64,000 nucleotides of DNA from Halomonas llamarensis (GCF_023555005.1 NZ_JAMJPJ010000015.1:1-64000); one strand, 5' to 3'; positions 25,979 through 35,382 are shown, counted from the stretch's first letter. The notes: generated by a model from the sequence alone, not told the origin. Numbers and translations: made by a program.

Positions 25979-26461
25979 TTATTCGCTTGGCCGCATTAAA
26001 CGCTCCATCAGTTGTTGCGCCAGCTGCGCCGCTTCTTGCATGCTTTCAATCCCACGCAAATTGTCTAGGATAACTCTCTGGTACCAGGCGACACCTTCTA
26101 GGGGGCAATACTGCAAACGATAGTGCCCCGAGGGCAAATAAAGTAAAAGCGTATCGGATGAATACTGAAGCATTTCTCGCTCGGGTATTGCGACTAGCGA
26201 TAATGCACATGGGGTAATAAGCGCACCCACCAAGCCCTCTCCTCCTAAGGCATCGTCTTGCCAACGCTGAAAGCATAGTGCATCTACGCCAAGCTTAGGA
26301 TTATATTCTGACTGTTTTTTCAACGTCTTGAGCCGAGCATCTCGATAGCTTCGAGCGCGCACTGAAAGCGCTGCGTATTCGTCTGCTGTTAGTGTTTGCA
26401 TACCCAGGGCTCTCATCTCCCAATTCTTTAATACAGGGAAGCCATAACTCGGTTTAATCAC
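25979..26461 (-). CDS. HybE-like [NiFe]-hydrogenase assembly chaperone, orphan
   Basis: A 160-residue protein matching the HybE family pattern as I recall it: NPKLGVDALCFQ (about residue 53), LVGALITPCALSLVAIP (about 75), and LPSGHYRLQYCPLEGVAWYQ (about 110). HybE acts in hydrogenase maturation, guarding the Tat-exported subunit. No hydrogenase structural or hyp gene is present in this window, so this may be a repurposed chaperone. The N-terminal 40 residues do not look conserved. The call depends on pattern memory, not on a search. Confidence 0.55.
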   Translation of the reverse strand: MIKPSYGFPVLKNWEMRALGMQTLTADEYAALSVRARSYRDARLKTLKKQSEYNPKLGVDALCFQRWQDDALGGEGLVGALITPCALSLVAIPEREMLQYSSDTLLLYLPSGHYRLQYCPLEGVAWYQRVILDNLRGIESMQEAAQLAQQLMERLMRPSE

Positions 26462-26546
26462 CCACGTAGCATGGCGCTATTGGAGTAAGGTTAAGACTTC
26501 GTTCACAATACAACCTAAACAAATCGTTCTAAATAGGAGTTCTTAT

Positions 26547-26810
26547 ATGTTCGTCGTGATTTACGGCCGTCTTTCCTGCCCATTTTGTGTCATGGCCAAG
26601 CGCCTCGCCGAACAGCTAGAGGGAAGCGGCAAAATAGATGGCGTACGCTACATCGACATGCCCTCAGAAGGGATTACCAAAGAAGACATTGCCAAGACGG
26701 CGGGTAAAGCCATTCGTACCGTCCCTCAGATATTTGTTGATCAAGAACACATCGGCGGTTTTACTGAATTTGAGCAGTTTGTACGCCAAAATCCTGCGCT
26801 TTCTGCCTAA
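26547..26810 (+). CDS. grxA: Glutaredoxin, GrxA-like
   Basis: An 87-residue thiol-disulfide oxidoreductase using glutathione. The active site CPFC is at residues 11-14 (GRLSCPFCVMAKRL). The cis-Pro is in TVPQIFVDQEHIGG (about 58-71), and the GGFTEF glutathione-binding end follows. The size and the IYGRLSCPFC start resemble GrxA, the partner of ribonucleotide reductase. TAGGAG lies nine bases upstream of the ATG. It is monocistronic. Confidence 0.93.
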   Translation: MFVVIYGRLSCPFCVMAKRLAEQLEGSGKIDGVRYIDMPSEGITKEDIAKTAGKAIRTVPQIFVDQEHIGGFTEFEQFVRQNPALSA

Positions 26811-26920
26811 AAGCTTCCAGGCGTTTACGCGCGTTGAACGCGACTTTTTTGCCTTGCCTATAATGACTCAATCCGCCATTTGCATTGGCGCTGACACAGC
26901 ATATTAGGCGAGGATAATTC

Positions 26921-27718
26921 ATGTTCCCCCCCAAGGCGCACCATCCGGTGTCACAGCGTGAGGCGTTTATACAAGAGTTATGGCTAGATTACGTACATAC
27001 GCATCCAGACATTGCGTCGTTACGCCTCTGGCCTACTGATACGCCTCCCGCCTATTTCTCGTTGCTTACGCTTAACCACGGCGCCTATGGCATTAGCTAC
27101 CTTACTCCGGCACTAACCCGCTTGGGTTATGAACCCGTGGGCCACTATGCAATGGCAGATAAAGGGCTTTTGGTCTCGGTGCTAGCCCCCGAAAATGGCG
27201 GGAGCTGGCTAATATTGGCCGAACTACAAACCGGCACGCTATGCAAAGCCCCTCGCGATGCGCTTATCGCCCTCATGCAGCAAGCACCCACTGCAGAGAG
27301 TGAGACACACTCGCTTTTTCACCAAGGCCGCCCATGGCCGATGCCCACATGGCGGCTCTACCAAACCCTCAATGAGACACACCCATTAGCGGCTTGGCTT
27401 TCTGTCATGGGCCCGCGCCTTCACCACACAGGGTTTGATTGCCAACAGTTAGAGGTGCCACTTCCCACACTCGATCAACAACTGCGTGATGCGGGATTGA
27501 TCGGGGGCGACAGCTTGCAGCACGGCGTGTTTCCGGTATCAAATCTACTTGATCACCGCTTCTACCTTACCACCGCGCAAAAAACCGTGTTTGCCGAAGG
27601 CGACGAGCACCGTATCTGCTTAGGCGGCTTGGCGCTGGTACAAAAGCACGTTGGCGATGGTTACGAGCAAGTCGCGGAGCTGTTGCTGCCCCACCATACC
27701 CGCTGCGAAATGGCCTAA
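26921..27718 (+). CDS. DUF1338-like protein (VOC-fold), possibly lacking the metal site
   Basis: A 265-residue protein resembling DUF1338 proteins, whose studied members are iron-dependent 2-oxoadipate dioxygenase/decarboxylases. Similar text includes LWLDYVHTHPDIASLRLW (about 18-35), TPALTRLGYEPVGHY (about 66-80), WLILAELQTGTLC (about 98-110) and LDHRFYLTTAQKTVFAEGDEH (about 208). Where the family has the first metal His (DHIALRT), this protein shows AYFSLLT, so catalysis may be lost or altered. The start is supported by GCGAGG ten bases before the ATG. Confidence 0.6.
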   Translation: MFPPKAHHPVSQREAFIQELWLDYVHTHPDIASLRLWPTDTPPAYFSLLTLNHGAYGISYLTPALTRLGYEPVGHYAMADKGLLVSVLAPENGGSWLILAELQTGTLCKAPRDALIALMQQAPTAESETHSLFHQGRPWPMPTWRLYQTLNETHPLAAWLSVMGPRLHHTGFDCQQLEVPLPTLDQQLRDAGLIGGDSLQHGVFPVSNLLDHRFYLTTAQKTVFAEGDEHRICLGGLALVQKHVGDGYEQVAELLLPHHTRCEMA

Positions 27719-27796
27719 GTGACACTTCTTTATATCTACATATCTACGCCACCTAAGCCACTTGCGCCTGAGCTATCTTGCTTGTTCTACCGTAAC

Positions 27797-28465
27797 CTAC
27801 GACGCTTCAACAAACGTCATTTCCGGCACATGATCGGGTACAATCAGCTTTCCGGCCGTTTTCTCGACGATCTCTTCAACGCTGACCCCTGGGGCACGTT
27901 CTTTGAGGATAAAGGCGCCGTCTTTAATCTCCAGGTACGCCAAATCGGTGAGCACACGATTAATACAGCCCGCCCCAGTGAGCGGTAGGTTACACTGCTC
28001 CAAAAGCTTGGATTCACCGTGCTTGGAGGCGTGGGTCATCGTGCAAATAATATTCTCTGCACCCGCCACAAGATCCATCGCGCCACCCATGCCTTTAATC
28101 AATTTACCAGGGATCATCCAAGAGGCAATATTGCCGTTTTGATCAATCTCAAAAGCGCCTAATACCGTTAAATCGACGTGGCCACCGCGGATCATGGCAA
28201 ACGATTCCGCCGAGGAGAAAATCGCCGCGCCCGGGCGTGCGGTTACGGTCTGCTTACCGGCGTTGATCATATCCGGATCGAGTTCGTCTTCGGTCGGGAA
28301 GCGCCCCATGCCTAATAAGCCATTCTCTGATTGCAACATGACATCCATGCCGTCAGGAATGTAGTTCGCTACCAATGTCGGAATACCAATCCCGAGGTTC
28401 ACATAAAAACCGTCTTCTAATTCGCGGGCAACGCGCTGAGCCATCTGTTCACGTGTCAAAGCCAT
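27797..28465 (-). CDS. scoB: 3-oxoacid (acetoacetate) CoA-transferase subunit B
   Basis: A 222-residue subunit that carries the catalytic glutamate, seen in QSENGLLGMGRFP (about residues 45-57). Further family motifs are VNLGIGIPTLVANYIP (about 23-38), GAAIFSSAESFAMIRGGHVD (about 80-99) and MGGAMDLVAGAENIICTMTH (about 122-141). It works with subunit A encoded 86 bases upstream. It moves CoA from succinyl-CoA or another donor onto acetoacetate, linking ketone-body use with 3-hydroxybutyrate dehydrogenase at 25128. Confidence 0.93.
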   Translation of the reverse strand: MALTREQMAQRVARELEDGFYVNLGIGIPTLVANYIPDGMDVMLQSENGLLGMGRFPTEDELDPDMINAGKQTVTARPGAAIFSSAESFAMIRGGHVDLTVLGAFEIDQNGNIASWMIPGKLIKGMGGAMDLVAGAENIICTMTHASKHGESKLLEQCNLPLTGAGCINRVLTDLAYLEIKDGAFILKERAPGVSVEEIVEKTAGKLIVPDHVPEMTFVEAS

Positions 28466-28551
28466 GGTGTCTTTACCTCTTATTGTCCTAAGACGTCTTG
28501 TTGTCTCAAGATGGAAATCGATTTGAGCCTGTTTGCGGGTTTCGCTAAGCG

Positions 28552-29250
28552 TTAGCTATGTACGGTGCGCTTCTCGATACGCTTTTCAAAAGCGCCTTGA
28601 ATCAGACGATCCACGTAGATACCCGGCGTATGAATTTGGCTCGGATCGAGCTCGCCCGGCTCAACAATCTCTTCCACCTCAACCACGGTAATCTTGCCCG
28701 CAGTGGCCGCCATCGGATTGAAGTTCTGCGCGGTATGGTGATACATGACGTTGCCGTACCAGTCAGCTTTCCATCCTTTTACAATGGCAAAATCACCCAC
28801 GATCGCCTCTTCCATAATGTGCGGACGGCCATTAAATTCGCGCACTTCTTTACCATCACCAATTGGCGTGCCATAGCCCGTGGCGGTATAAAAAGCGGGA
28901 ATACCGGCACCGCCAGCACGCATTTTCTCTGCCAGCGTGCCTTGAGGGGTAAGTACCACCTCAATTTCATCGTTGAGCATTTGCTGCTCAAACATCGCAT
29001 TTTCACCCACATAAGAAGCCAAAATCTTGCGAATTTGGCGATCTTCCAACAAAAGCCCCAAACCGAAGCCATCCACGCCGCAGTTATTAGAGACCACGGT
29101 TAAATCTTTAGCGCCGCGGCGCTTGATTTCTGCAATTAAATTCTCCGGGATCCCGCACAGGCCAAAACCGCCCGCAATGACGGTCATACCGCTTTCAATC
29201 CCTTCCATTGCTTCTTCGTAAGAAGCGACACGCTTATCAAATCCTGACAT
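28552..29250 (-). CDS. scoA: 3-oxoacid (acetoacetate) CoA-transferase subunit A
   Basis: A 232-residue subunit A with the CoA-binding [16 protein letters not shown] (about residues 27-42), [16 protein letters not shown] (about 53-68), and [16 protein letters not shown] sequence ([20 protein letters not shown], about 154-173). It precedes subunit B in the same orientation. A divergent LysR-type regulator begins 223 bases upstream and probably controls the pair. Confidence 0.93.
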   Translation of the reverse strand: MSGFDKRVASYEEAMEGIESGMTVIAGGFGLCGIPENLIAEIKRRGAKDLTVVSNNCGVDGFGLGLLLEDRQIRKILASYVGENAMFEQQMLNDEIEVVLTPQGTLAEKMRAGGAGIPAFYTATGYGTPIGDGKEVREFNGRPHIMEEAIVGDFAIVKGWKADWYGNVMYHHTAQNFNPMAATAGKITVVEVEEIVEPGELDPSQIHTPGIYVDRLIQGAFEKRIEKRTVHS

Positions 29251-29473
29251 GGTGGTTCCTCGCTTGTTATTGGTGGATCACTTCCCGTGCACTGGGCGGA
29301 TACGATTGATCATTCGCTACGCCAATACTTAACGTAACGCCAGTGTTGTGCCAGATTATATATTTGTTAAGTTTGTTTTTCTTATCAATTTATTTTTAAA
29401 TCTTATCAATATTTTCCTGACTTCCACATTTTGGTCACACACACTTTTCAATTAGGGCGGTAAAATACTCAGC

Positions 29474-30361
29474 ATGACCGTGAAACAGTTACGTGCATTT
29501 CTCGCTGTAGCGCAAACCTTAAGCTTCACTCAGGCCTGCGAGCGGCTGCATTTATCGCAGCCCGCCCTTAGCCTTGCGATAAAAGGATTAGAAGAAACGC
29601 TCGGGGGTAAGCTCTTAATTCGTAGCACCCGCAGCGTGCGCCTCACCCCTGAGGGGGAATCGCTTTTACCGTTAGCAAAACACTTGCTAGCGCAGTGGGA
29701 TAACACTGAAGAACGCTTACGCCAACGCTTCACGCTTCAGCTTGGACGACTAAGCGTGGCTGCGATGCCGTCGTTTGCTTGTAACTTACTACCCGCCGCC
29801 CTGGTAAAATTTCGCCAGCAGTACCCAAAAATCAACGTTACCGTACACGATGTCGTCAATGAAGAAGTCACCGACATGGTGCGTTCAAGGCAAGTGGAAA
29901 TAGGAATCGCTTTTGCCCCGGAAGGGGCCGGTAGCCTACTTTTCACGCCCCTGTTTGAGGACCACTTTGTCGCTGTGGTGCCGCGTTCAAGCCGCCCAGC
30001 AAAGGCCATGCGACTTTCTTGGGCTGATTTACTGACTCATGATTTTATTACGCTACAGCGACCTTCGCTGGTCCGCCGCTTATTAGAGCAGGCCCTTCAG
30101 CAACAAGATATCGCCCTTCCCGTGGCGTTTGAGAGCCATCAGCTCTCAACGGTTGGCCGCATGGTGGCCGATGGCTTAGGCGTCAGCGCCGTGCCCTCAA
30201 TGTGCATCCAACAAATGCACGAACTCGGCGCACACTGCGTTCCGCTCACCACGCCAGGCGTTTCGTGCCGGGTCGGTATCCTGACGCATCAGGAGCTTTC
30301 CGTCGCCGCACAGGCGCTGCGCGATGTCCTGCTCGACACGGTTCAAGCGCCGAGTCTATGA
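29474..30361 (+). CDS. LysR-type regulator divergent from scoAB
   Basis: A 295-residue regulator with an N-terminal winged helix-turn-helix (MTVKQLRAFLAVAQTLSFTQ, ERLHLSQPALSLAIKGLEE) and a C-terminal effector domain (about 90-290). The divergent arrangement with scoAB across a 223-bp gap suggests control of acetoacetate use. The spacer is AT-rich and contains plausible LysR sites, but I could not define one. The small-molecule effector is not deducible. Confidence 0.88.
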   Translation: MTVKQLRAFLAVAQTLSFTQACERLHLSQPALSLAIKGLEETLGGKLLIRSTRSVRLTPEGESLLPLAKHLLAQWDNTEERLRQRFTLQLGRLSVAAMPSFACNLLPAALVKFRQQYPKINVTVHDVVNEEVTDMVRSRQVEIGIAFAPEGAGSLLFTPLFEDHFVAVVPRSSRPAKAMRLSWADLLTHDFITLQRPSLVRRLLEQALQQQDIALPVAFESHQLSTVGRMVADGLGVSAVPSMCIQQMHELGAHCVPLTTPGVSCRVGILTHQELSVAAQALRDVLLDTVQAPSL

Positions 30362-30435
30362 CGCATCGCTGTGAAGTACGGGCAATATCCATTAGCATTT
30401 ACCCGATAACTGAACGCTATGGGGAAGCATCAAGC

Positions 30436-31317
30436 ATGCCAATCGTTAAGGGGCTGGTCAGCGCGTTGCTGTTCACGGTGAACACATTTTTCTGGGGCGT
30501 TCCGCTGATTGCACTCACGCTGCTCAAACTGCTTGCACCGACACAAGCGCTAAAAGCCGTGATGCTCAAAGGCTTAAACACCGTAGCGTTGAATTGGATC
30601 GGCTTTAACCTTTGGTGGATGTGTCACTGGCTAAAACCTAACCTCAGCACAGACGTGCCGGATGGTTTAAGCCAAGATCAGTGGTGGCTGGTGATCTCCA
30701 ATCACCGCAGCTGGACTGACATTTTTATGTTGCTTATGGCACTGCATCGACAAATTCCTATGCCGCGTTTTTTTCTCAAAACCCAATTGATTTGGATCCC
30801 TATTGTGGGCCTTGCCTTTTGGGCGCTTGAGTTTCCCTTTATGCGCCGCTATAGCCGAGAGCAAATGGAGAAAAACCCCAAGCTGGCCGACATTGACCGC
30901 CGTGCCACCGAGCGTATGTGCCAGCGCGCACGACACCACCCCATCGCCATCTTTAATTTTGTCGAAGGCACCAGGTTCACACTCGCCAAGCGCGATGCTC
31001 AGCAAAGCCCCTACCAACACCTGCTACGACCTAAAGCGGGGGGTGTCGCGCAAGTGATTAATCTGATGGGCGATCAACTCGATGGTATTTTGGATGTCAC
31101 GATCAGCTACGAAAATCCAAGTCCAACCTTTTGGGGTTTCTTATGCGGCCAAGAAGCCCCAGTGACTCTTACTGCACGACGGCTAGAAGTACCCGCCTGG
31201 ATGCTAGATACTCACTACCACGCGCAATCGCAGCATAAGGAACGCTTCCACGCATGGATCAACACACTGTGGCAGGAAAAAGATGCCCAGTTAGACTGCC
31301 GCACCGATCACGACTAA
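30436..31317 (+). CDS. PlsC-type acyltransferase, YihG-like
   Basis: A 293-residue membrane-associated lysophospholipid acyltransferase-family protein. The catalytic HX4D motif is in ISNHRSWTD (about residues 89-97). The substrate-binding motif is FVEGTRF (about 175-181). Two N-terminal hydrophobic segments (about 8-28 and 40-60) anchor it in the inner membrane. The sequence PRFFLKTQLIWIPIVGLAFW resembles E. coli YihG. I set the start at ATG 30436 with GGGGAAG upstream; a longer open frame overlaps the LysR gene and is not credible. Confidence 0.88.
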   Translation: MPIVKGLVSALLFTVNTFFWGVPLIALTLLKLLAPTQALKAVMLKGLNTVALNWIGFNLWWMCHWLKPNLSTDVPDGLSQDQWWLVISNHRSWTDIFMLLMALHRQIPMPRFFLKTQLIWIPIVGLAFWALEFPFMRRYSREQMEKNPKLADIDRRATERMCQRARHHPIAIFNFVEGTRFTLAKRDAQQSPYQHLLRPKAGGVAQVINLMGDQLDGILDVTISYENPSPTFWGFLCGQEAPVTLTARRLEVPAWMLDTHYHAQSQHKERFHAWINTLWQEKDAQLDCRTDHD

Positions 31318-32231
31318 ACCTTGGCTGGCTCGCACTGGTCGTCATCGCAGCGACACTGACACTCACCGGGTGTGCTGGCAATTCGAGTCAACCTGAGCGT
31401 GTTGATCGGCCTGCAAGGCAGGCTGATTCGATCAATGGTTACTGGGTTTCCATCCAACGCGGCGATACATTGGGCAAACTCGCGCAGCGTGCCGACGTAC
31501 CCCTTGAGCGCTTGCAGCGATTTAACCCCAGCGCCGACTCGCGTCGCCTTGCGGTGGGTCAGAAGATTTTGATCCCTACTCAGCAGGAGCGTGCACCCTC
31601 CGGTGGGCCGTACCGCTATCAAGTGCGCCCGGGCGATACTTACGCTGCCATCGCTCGCCACTTTGGCACCGATAGCCGCCACATTCAGCGTGCCAACTCA
31701 GGCGTTTCCCCAACCGCGTTACGGGTGGGCCAGCTAATTAGCGTCCCGCTTAATGGCGCTTCCACGGCACGCGCTTCAGGGCAAGCCGCGAAAGCGTCTA
31801 ACGGTTCTTCTTCTAGCGCTCCCACGGCAAGCCCAACAACAAGCGGTTTGCCTGCTTCCGCGCGACGCTGGCCGTGGCCACTGGACGACTATCGCATTGT
31901 GAGACGCTTTGGTGCAGATAGCCGTGGCACCCTGCAGCCGATGTTGCTGGCGACTCAAGCCGGCGCTAAGGCCAAGGCCGTCGCCGCAGGAGACGTGCGC
32001 TTTGCTGGCAGTATGCGCCAGCTTGGCCAGGTCGCGATTGTCCACCACCCGGATAATCTTCAGAGCGTGTATGCACTTTGCGATACGCTGCATGTCGATG
32101 AAGGCGTGCGTGTTAAGGCTGGCGATCGGTTGTGCGACGTCGGTCAAAATAGCAGCAACCAACGCTACGATTTGCTCTTCGACTTGCGCCAAGGGGGTAA
32201 GCCGATTGATCCGAGAGAGGTGCTTAAATAA
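31254..32231 (+). CDS. NlpD/EnvC-like LysM lipoprotein with degenerate peptidase domain
   Basis: A 325-residue lipoprotein: N-terminal hydrophobic segment and lipobox LTLTGCAG (Cys at about residue 41), two LysM domains (about 63-108, with IQRGDTLGKLAQRADVPLER, and about 119-164, with VRPGDTYAAIARHFGTD), a Ser/Ala-rich linker, and an M23-type domain. In the M23 domain the zinc ligands are absent: the H-x3-D motif reads as QPMLL and the HxH position reads LLFDLR. Like NlpD, it would therefore activate a cell-wall amidase rather than cut peptidoglycan. It overlaps the acyltransferase gene by 64 bases. Confidence 0.82.
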   Translation: MDQHTVAGKRCPVRLPHRSRLNLGWLALVVIAATLTLTGCAGNSSQPERVDRPARQADSINGYWVSIQRGDTLGKLAQRADVPLERLQRFNPSADSRRLAVGQKILIPTQQERAPSGGPYRYQVRPGDTYAAIARHFGTDSRHIQRANSGVSPTALRVGQLISVPLNGASTARASGQAAKASNGSSSSAPTASPTTSGLPASARRWPWPLDDYRIVRRFGADSRGTLQPMLLATQAGAKAKAVAAGDVRFAGSMRQLGQVAIVHHPDNLQSVYALCDTLHVDEGVRVKAGDRLCDVGQNSSNQRYDLLFDLRQGGKPIDPREVLK

Positions 32232-32284
32232 CCCCGTATCACCAATTGCCGACGACGTTTATCCGAGATAGCTATCCGCGATGG

Positions 32285-33415
32285 CTATCCGCGATAATAT
32301 CCCGGCGCCACAAAGGGCGTTTTGGTTACCGCCATGGGCAGCTTTTTGCCGCGCACCTCAGCATAAACCTGGGTATCAGCGGCCTCAAAGTCGCGCTTTA
32401 CGTATCCCATGGCGACCGGTTTGCCCAGGCTAGGACCAAACCCACCCGACGTCACCACACCAATCTCGTTGCTATTCGCATCGACTAACGGCGCGCCTTC
32501 CCGCACCGGCGCACGCCCTTCTGCCACGAGCCCTACCCGCTTACGCGTGTGATCTTTCGCATCCACTTGATGCAGAATAAGGTCGGCCCCGGGGAACCCC
32601 CCAGCACGCTCACCGCCATGGCGACGCGGTTTGCTAATCGCCCAAATAAGCCCGGCTTCCACCGGCGTGGTTTGGGTATCCATATCATGACCGTAAAGAC
32701 AAAGGCCCGCTTCCAAGCGCAGAGAATCGCGCGCGCCAAGGCCAATCGGTTCGACCTCTGGCTCTGCCAGCAGTTGTTTGGCGAACGTTTCGGCGGATGC
32801 CGCGGAAACGGAAATTTCAAAGCCGTCTTCGCCAGTATAGCCGCTGCGACTTACCCACATTTCTTCGCCCGCCAGCTCGCCTTCAGCCAACGTAAAGCGA
32901 GAATGCTGCATAAATACCAAATCGCACGCTTGCGGGCACAGCCGCGCCATCACATCGGCCGCCTTTGGCCCTTGAAGCGCCAGCAGTGCACGGTCGTCAA
33001 GATACTCAATAGCGTTGGTATTGCCTAAATTCGCGCGTAAATGAGCTAAGTCTTGCTCTTTACACGCTGCGTTGACAACCAAATAGAAATGATCGCCGGC
33101 ATTCACGATCATCAAATCATCTAGGATTCCGCCTTCGGTGCTCGTAAAAAGACCGTAGCGCTGAGCGCCTTTTGAAAGGCCCACAATATCGGCCGGAATC
33201 AACGTTTCTAGGGCTTCTGCCACGTTATCGCCGCGTATAAGAATTTGACCCATGTGCGAAACATCAAATAGCCCACAATGAGCGCGGGTGTGCTCGTGCT
33301 CTTTTTTCACCCCGAGTGGGAATTGCACCGGCATCTCATAGCCAGCAAAGGGTACCAACTTGGCCCCTAGCTCAACGTGGAGGCCATGTAGCGGTGTCTG
33401 GTTTAAGTCGCTCAT
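32285..33415 (-). CDS. gcvT: Glycine cleavage system T protein (aminomethyltransferase)
   Basis: Transfers the methylene carbon from the aminomethyl-lipoyl H protein to tetrahydrofolate, releasing ammonia. The 376-residue protein has the expected ALVPFAGYEMPVQF-type start (KLVPFAGYEMPVQF, about 18-31), the catalytic Asp region CGLFDVSHMGQI (about 47-58), SRSGYTGEDGFEI (about 189-201) and GLGARDSLRLEAGLCLYGHD (about 225-244). gcvH and gcvP lie on the other strand at 35.4-38.8 kb, separated by an amino acid symporter. The system is therefore split into divergent units rather than one operon. Confidence 0.96.
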   Translation of the reverse strand: MSDLNQTPLHGLHVELGAKLVPFAGYEMPVQFPLGVKKEHEHTRAHCGLFDVSHMGQILIRGDNVAEALETLIPADIVGLSKGAQRYGLFTSTEGGILDDLMIVNAGDHFYLVVNAACKEQDLAHLRANLGNTNAIEYLDDRALLALQGPKAADVMARLCPQACDLVFMQHSRFTLAEGELAGEEMWVSRSGYTGEDGFEISVSAASAETFAKQLLAEPEVEPIGLGARDSLRLEAGLCLYGHDMDTQTTPVEAGLIWAISKPRRHGGERAGGFPGADLILHQVDAKDHTRKRVGLVAEGRAPVREGAPLVDANSNEIGVVTSGGFGPSLGKPVAMGYVKRDFEAADTQVYAEVRGKKLPMAVTKTPFVAPGYYRG

Positions 33416-33567
33416 GTTTTTTCCTCATTGCTAGAAAAAAGAGCAGGAAGGCACTGGCGCGCCTCCCCACTCTCGATATCGTCACGCTAAATCACATCAC
33501 GATGTTTGCTACGACTGTTTTTAACAATTGTGTTCAACAACTATTTTCAACACAACATGTCAAATCA

Positions 33568-34977
33568 TCATGATGACTTGTCATGGTCCAGCTCTTCACC
33601 AGGCAGTATATCTTTCCCATCAAAGTAGTCTTTGGTCAGTTTGAAGACGATCGGTGATAGTAGCGCCAAGGCAATCAAATTGGGAATCGCCATCATGGCA
33701 TTAAAGACGCTCGCCAGTACCCAGACGAGATTTAGGTTCGCCATGGCACCCAACGGGATCGCGATGATAAAGAGCACCCGGTAAAGCATGATCGAGCGAG
33801 TACCGAACAGGAACTGGAAGCACTTCTCACCATAGAAGGACCACCCCAGGATAGTGGTAAAGGCGAAGACCGCCAGAGCAAAGGTCACCACGTATTCCCC
33901 AATTCCCGGCAATGCCAGGTCGAATGAGATCGCAGTCAAGCGCGCGCCGGTCTCACCTCCGTCCCACTCAACGCTGGTAAGAATCACCAAGGCGGTAATG
34001 GTGCAGACAATGATGGTATCGATAAAGGTACCCAACATGGCGATCAAACCCTGTCTAATCGGGTTCTTGGTCTGCGCCGCCGCATGAGCGATCGGCGCGC
34101 TGCCCAGGCCAGCCTCGTTAGAGAAAATACCACGCGCTACGCCAAACTGAATCGCCATGGCCACGCCAGCCCCCGCAAAGCCACCTGCTGCCGCGATGGG
34201 GTTGAAGGCATGGTAGAAGATCAAGCTGAACGCTTCGCCAATCTGGTTAGCGTTGAGAATCAATACCAGGATACCCGCCAACACATAGGCGATCCCCATG
34301 ATGGGCACCAGCTTACCTGCCACCTTGGCGATACGCTTGATGCCCCCGAGAATCACGGCGCCGGCCAACACCATAAGGATCAGCCCAGTAAGCCAATGCG
34401 GCACACCTAACGACTCGCTGAGCCCTTCAGCTACCGAGTTAGATTGCACGGTATTGCCGATACCGAAAGCCGCCACCGCGCCGAATAGGGCGAAGGCACC
34501 GCCCAGCCACACCCACTTTTTGCCGAGACCGTTCTTGATATAAAACATCGGTCCACCGACATGGTAGCCGGTGCTGTCGGTCTCGCGATAGCGCACGGCC
34601 AGAACGGCCTCGGCGAATTTGGTCGCCATGCCCACCAGGGCAGTGATCCACATCCAGAACACCGCACCTGGGCCACCCAAGAAGATGGCAGTGGCCACAC
34701 CAGCAATGTTACCGGTACCGATAGTGGCTGACAGCGCCGTCATCAGAGCGTTAAACGGGGAAATCTCACCATCGTCGTCTGTTTTCGTTTTGCCATCGGG
34801 CGTGTGTTTAGCGTCACGCCCCTGCCACATCAATTTAAAGCCGGTCCCGAGCTTACGGATCGGTATCAGTTTGAGACCAAGCTGAAGGTAGATACCGACG
34901 CCCAACAGAAGGATTAGCATGGGAACGCCCCACACAATGCCTTCCACCGAGCTCAAGAATGTCATTAATGCTTCCAC
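33568..34977 (-). CDS. Sodium:alanine/glycine symporter (AGCS family)
   Basis: A 469-residue inner membrane transporter with about ten membrane helices. AGCS signatures include ALSATIGTGNIAGVATAIFL (about residues 82-101), MWITALVGMATKFAEAVLAV (about 108-127) and FSNEAGLGSAPIAHAAA (about 285-301). It would bring in alanine or glycine with sodium. The position between gcvT and gcvH argues for glycine uptake feeding the glycine cleavage system. The upstream 405-bp gap is shared with gcvH. No glycine riboswitch was recognised there. Confidence 0.92.
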   Translation of the reverse strand: MEALMTFLSSVEGIVWGVPMLILLLGVGIYLQLGLKLIPIRKLGTGFKLMWQGRDAKHTPDGKTKTDDDGEISPFNALMTALSATIGTGNIAGVATAIFLGGPGAVFWMWITALVGMATKFAEAVLAVRYRETDSTGYHVGGPMFYIKNGLGKKWVWLGGAFALFGAVAAFGIGNTVQSNSVAEGLSESLGVPHWLTGLILMVLAGAVILGGIKRIAKVAGKLVPIMGIAYVLAGILVLILNANQIGEAFSLIFYHAFNPIAAAGGFAGAGVAMAIQFGVARGIFSNEAGLGSAPIAHAAAQTKNPIRQGLIAMLGTFIDTIIVCTITALVILTSVEWDGGETGARLTAISFDLALPGIGEYVVTFALAVFAFTTILGWSFYGEKCFQFLFGTRSIMLYRVLFIIAIPLGAMANLNLVWVLASVFNAMMAIPNLIALALLSPIVFKLTKDYFDGKDILPGEELDHDKSS

Positions 34978-35382
34978 GAGACTCTCCTTATAACCCTTTA
35001 CAGTTGTTTTATATCGTTAGTGTTGTAAGCAAATTTACTACTGTTTTGCCAGGTTTATTGTGATGGATATGATTTACCACCCTATGACGCGTGGTCACAT
35101 CTCGCACCAACACGCTATGACAAAGAATTAGCGCGCCACCTCGCTTTATTATGGTTCCTCTGACGACTTTTGCATTTTTTAACAGAAAAAGTTACTGCTT
35201 GAGGCAATGTCATCAGTAAGACCAACGCATAAACTAAAACAACTGGAGGCGTCATCAAAGGGGTGAGAAGAAATTTGTTTCCAAAAAGAAACAAGGTAAC
35301 ATGCAAACTACTTTTTGAGCGCATAGCCACGGCATGAGACCATAGGCAGGTGTGTTGACCACGTTCTACATAGGAAATAGTC
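34978..35382. other. 405-bp divergent promoter region (symporter / gcvH)
   Basis: No gene is supported. It should hold the promoters of the minus-strand symporter and plus-strand gcvH. A 7-bp inverted repeat TTGTTTC-6-GAAACAA sits at 35275-35294, about 90 bases before gcvH. I searched by eye for glycine riboswitch core motifs and for a -24/-12 sigma-54 promoter and found neither with correct spacing. Confidence 0.5.
35275..35294. promoter_or_regulatory. Inverted repeat upstream of gcvH, possible operator
   Basis: TTGTTTC and GAAACAA are perfect 7-bp arms separated by six bases (CAAAAA). The location between the symporter and gcvH would suit a regulator of glycine metabolism. A coincidental AT-rich hairpin is possible. 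Confidence 0.35.

Noticed and set aside
30202-30435. N-terminal extension of the acyltransferase overlapping the LysR gene
   Set aside because: The extension is an out-of-frame reading of the LysR coding sequence; ATG 30436 has its own ribosome site and begins the first membrane helix.
34978-35382. Glycine riboswitch or sigma-54 promoter before gcvH or the symporter
   Set aside because: Core riboswitch motifs were not found, and a TGACGA...TTGCA look-alike near 35160 has a spacing of three instead of five bases.
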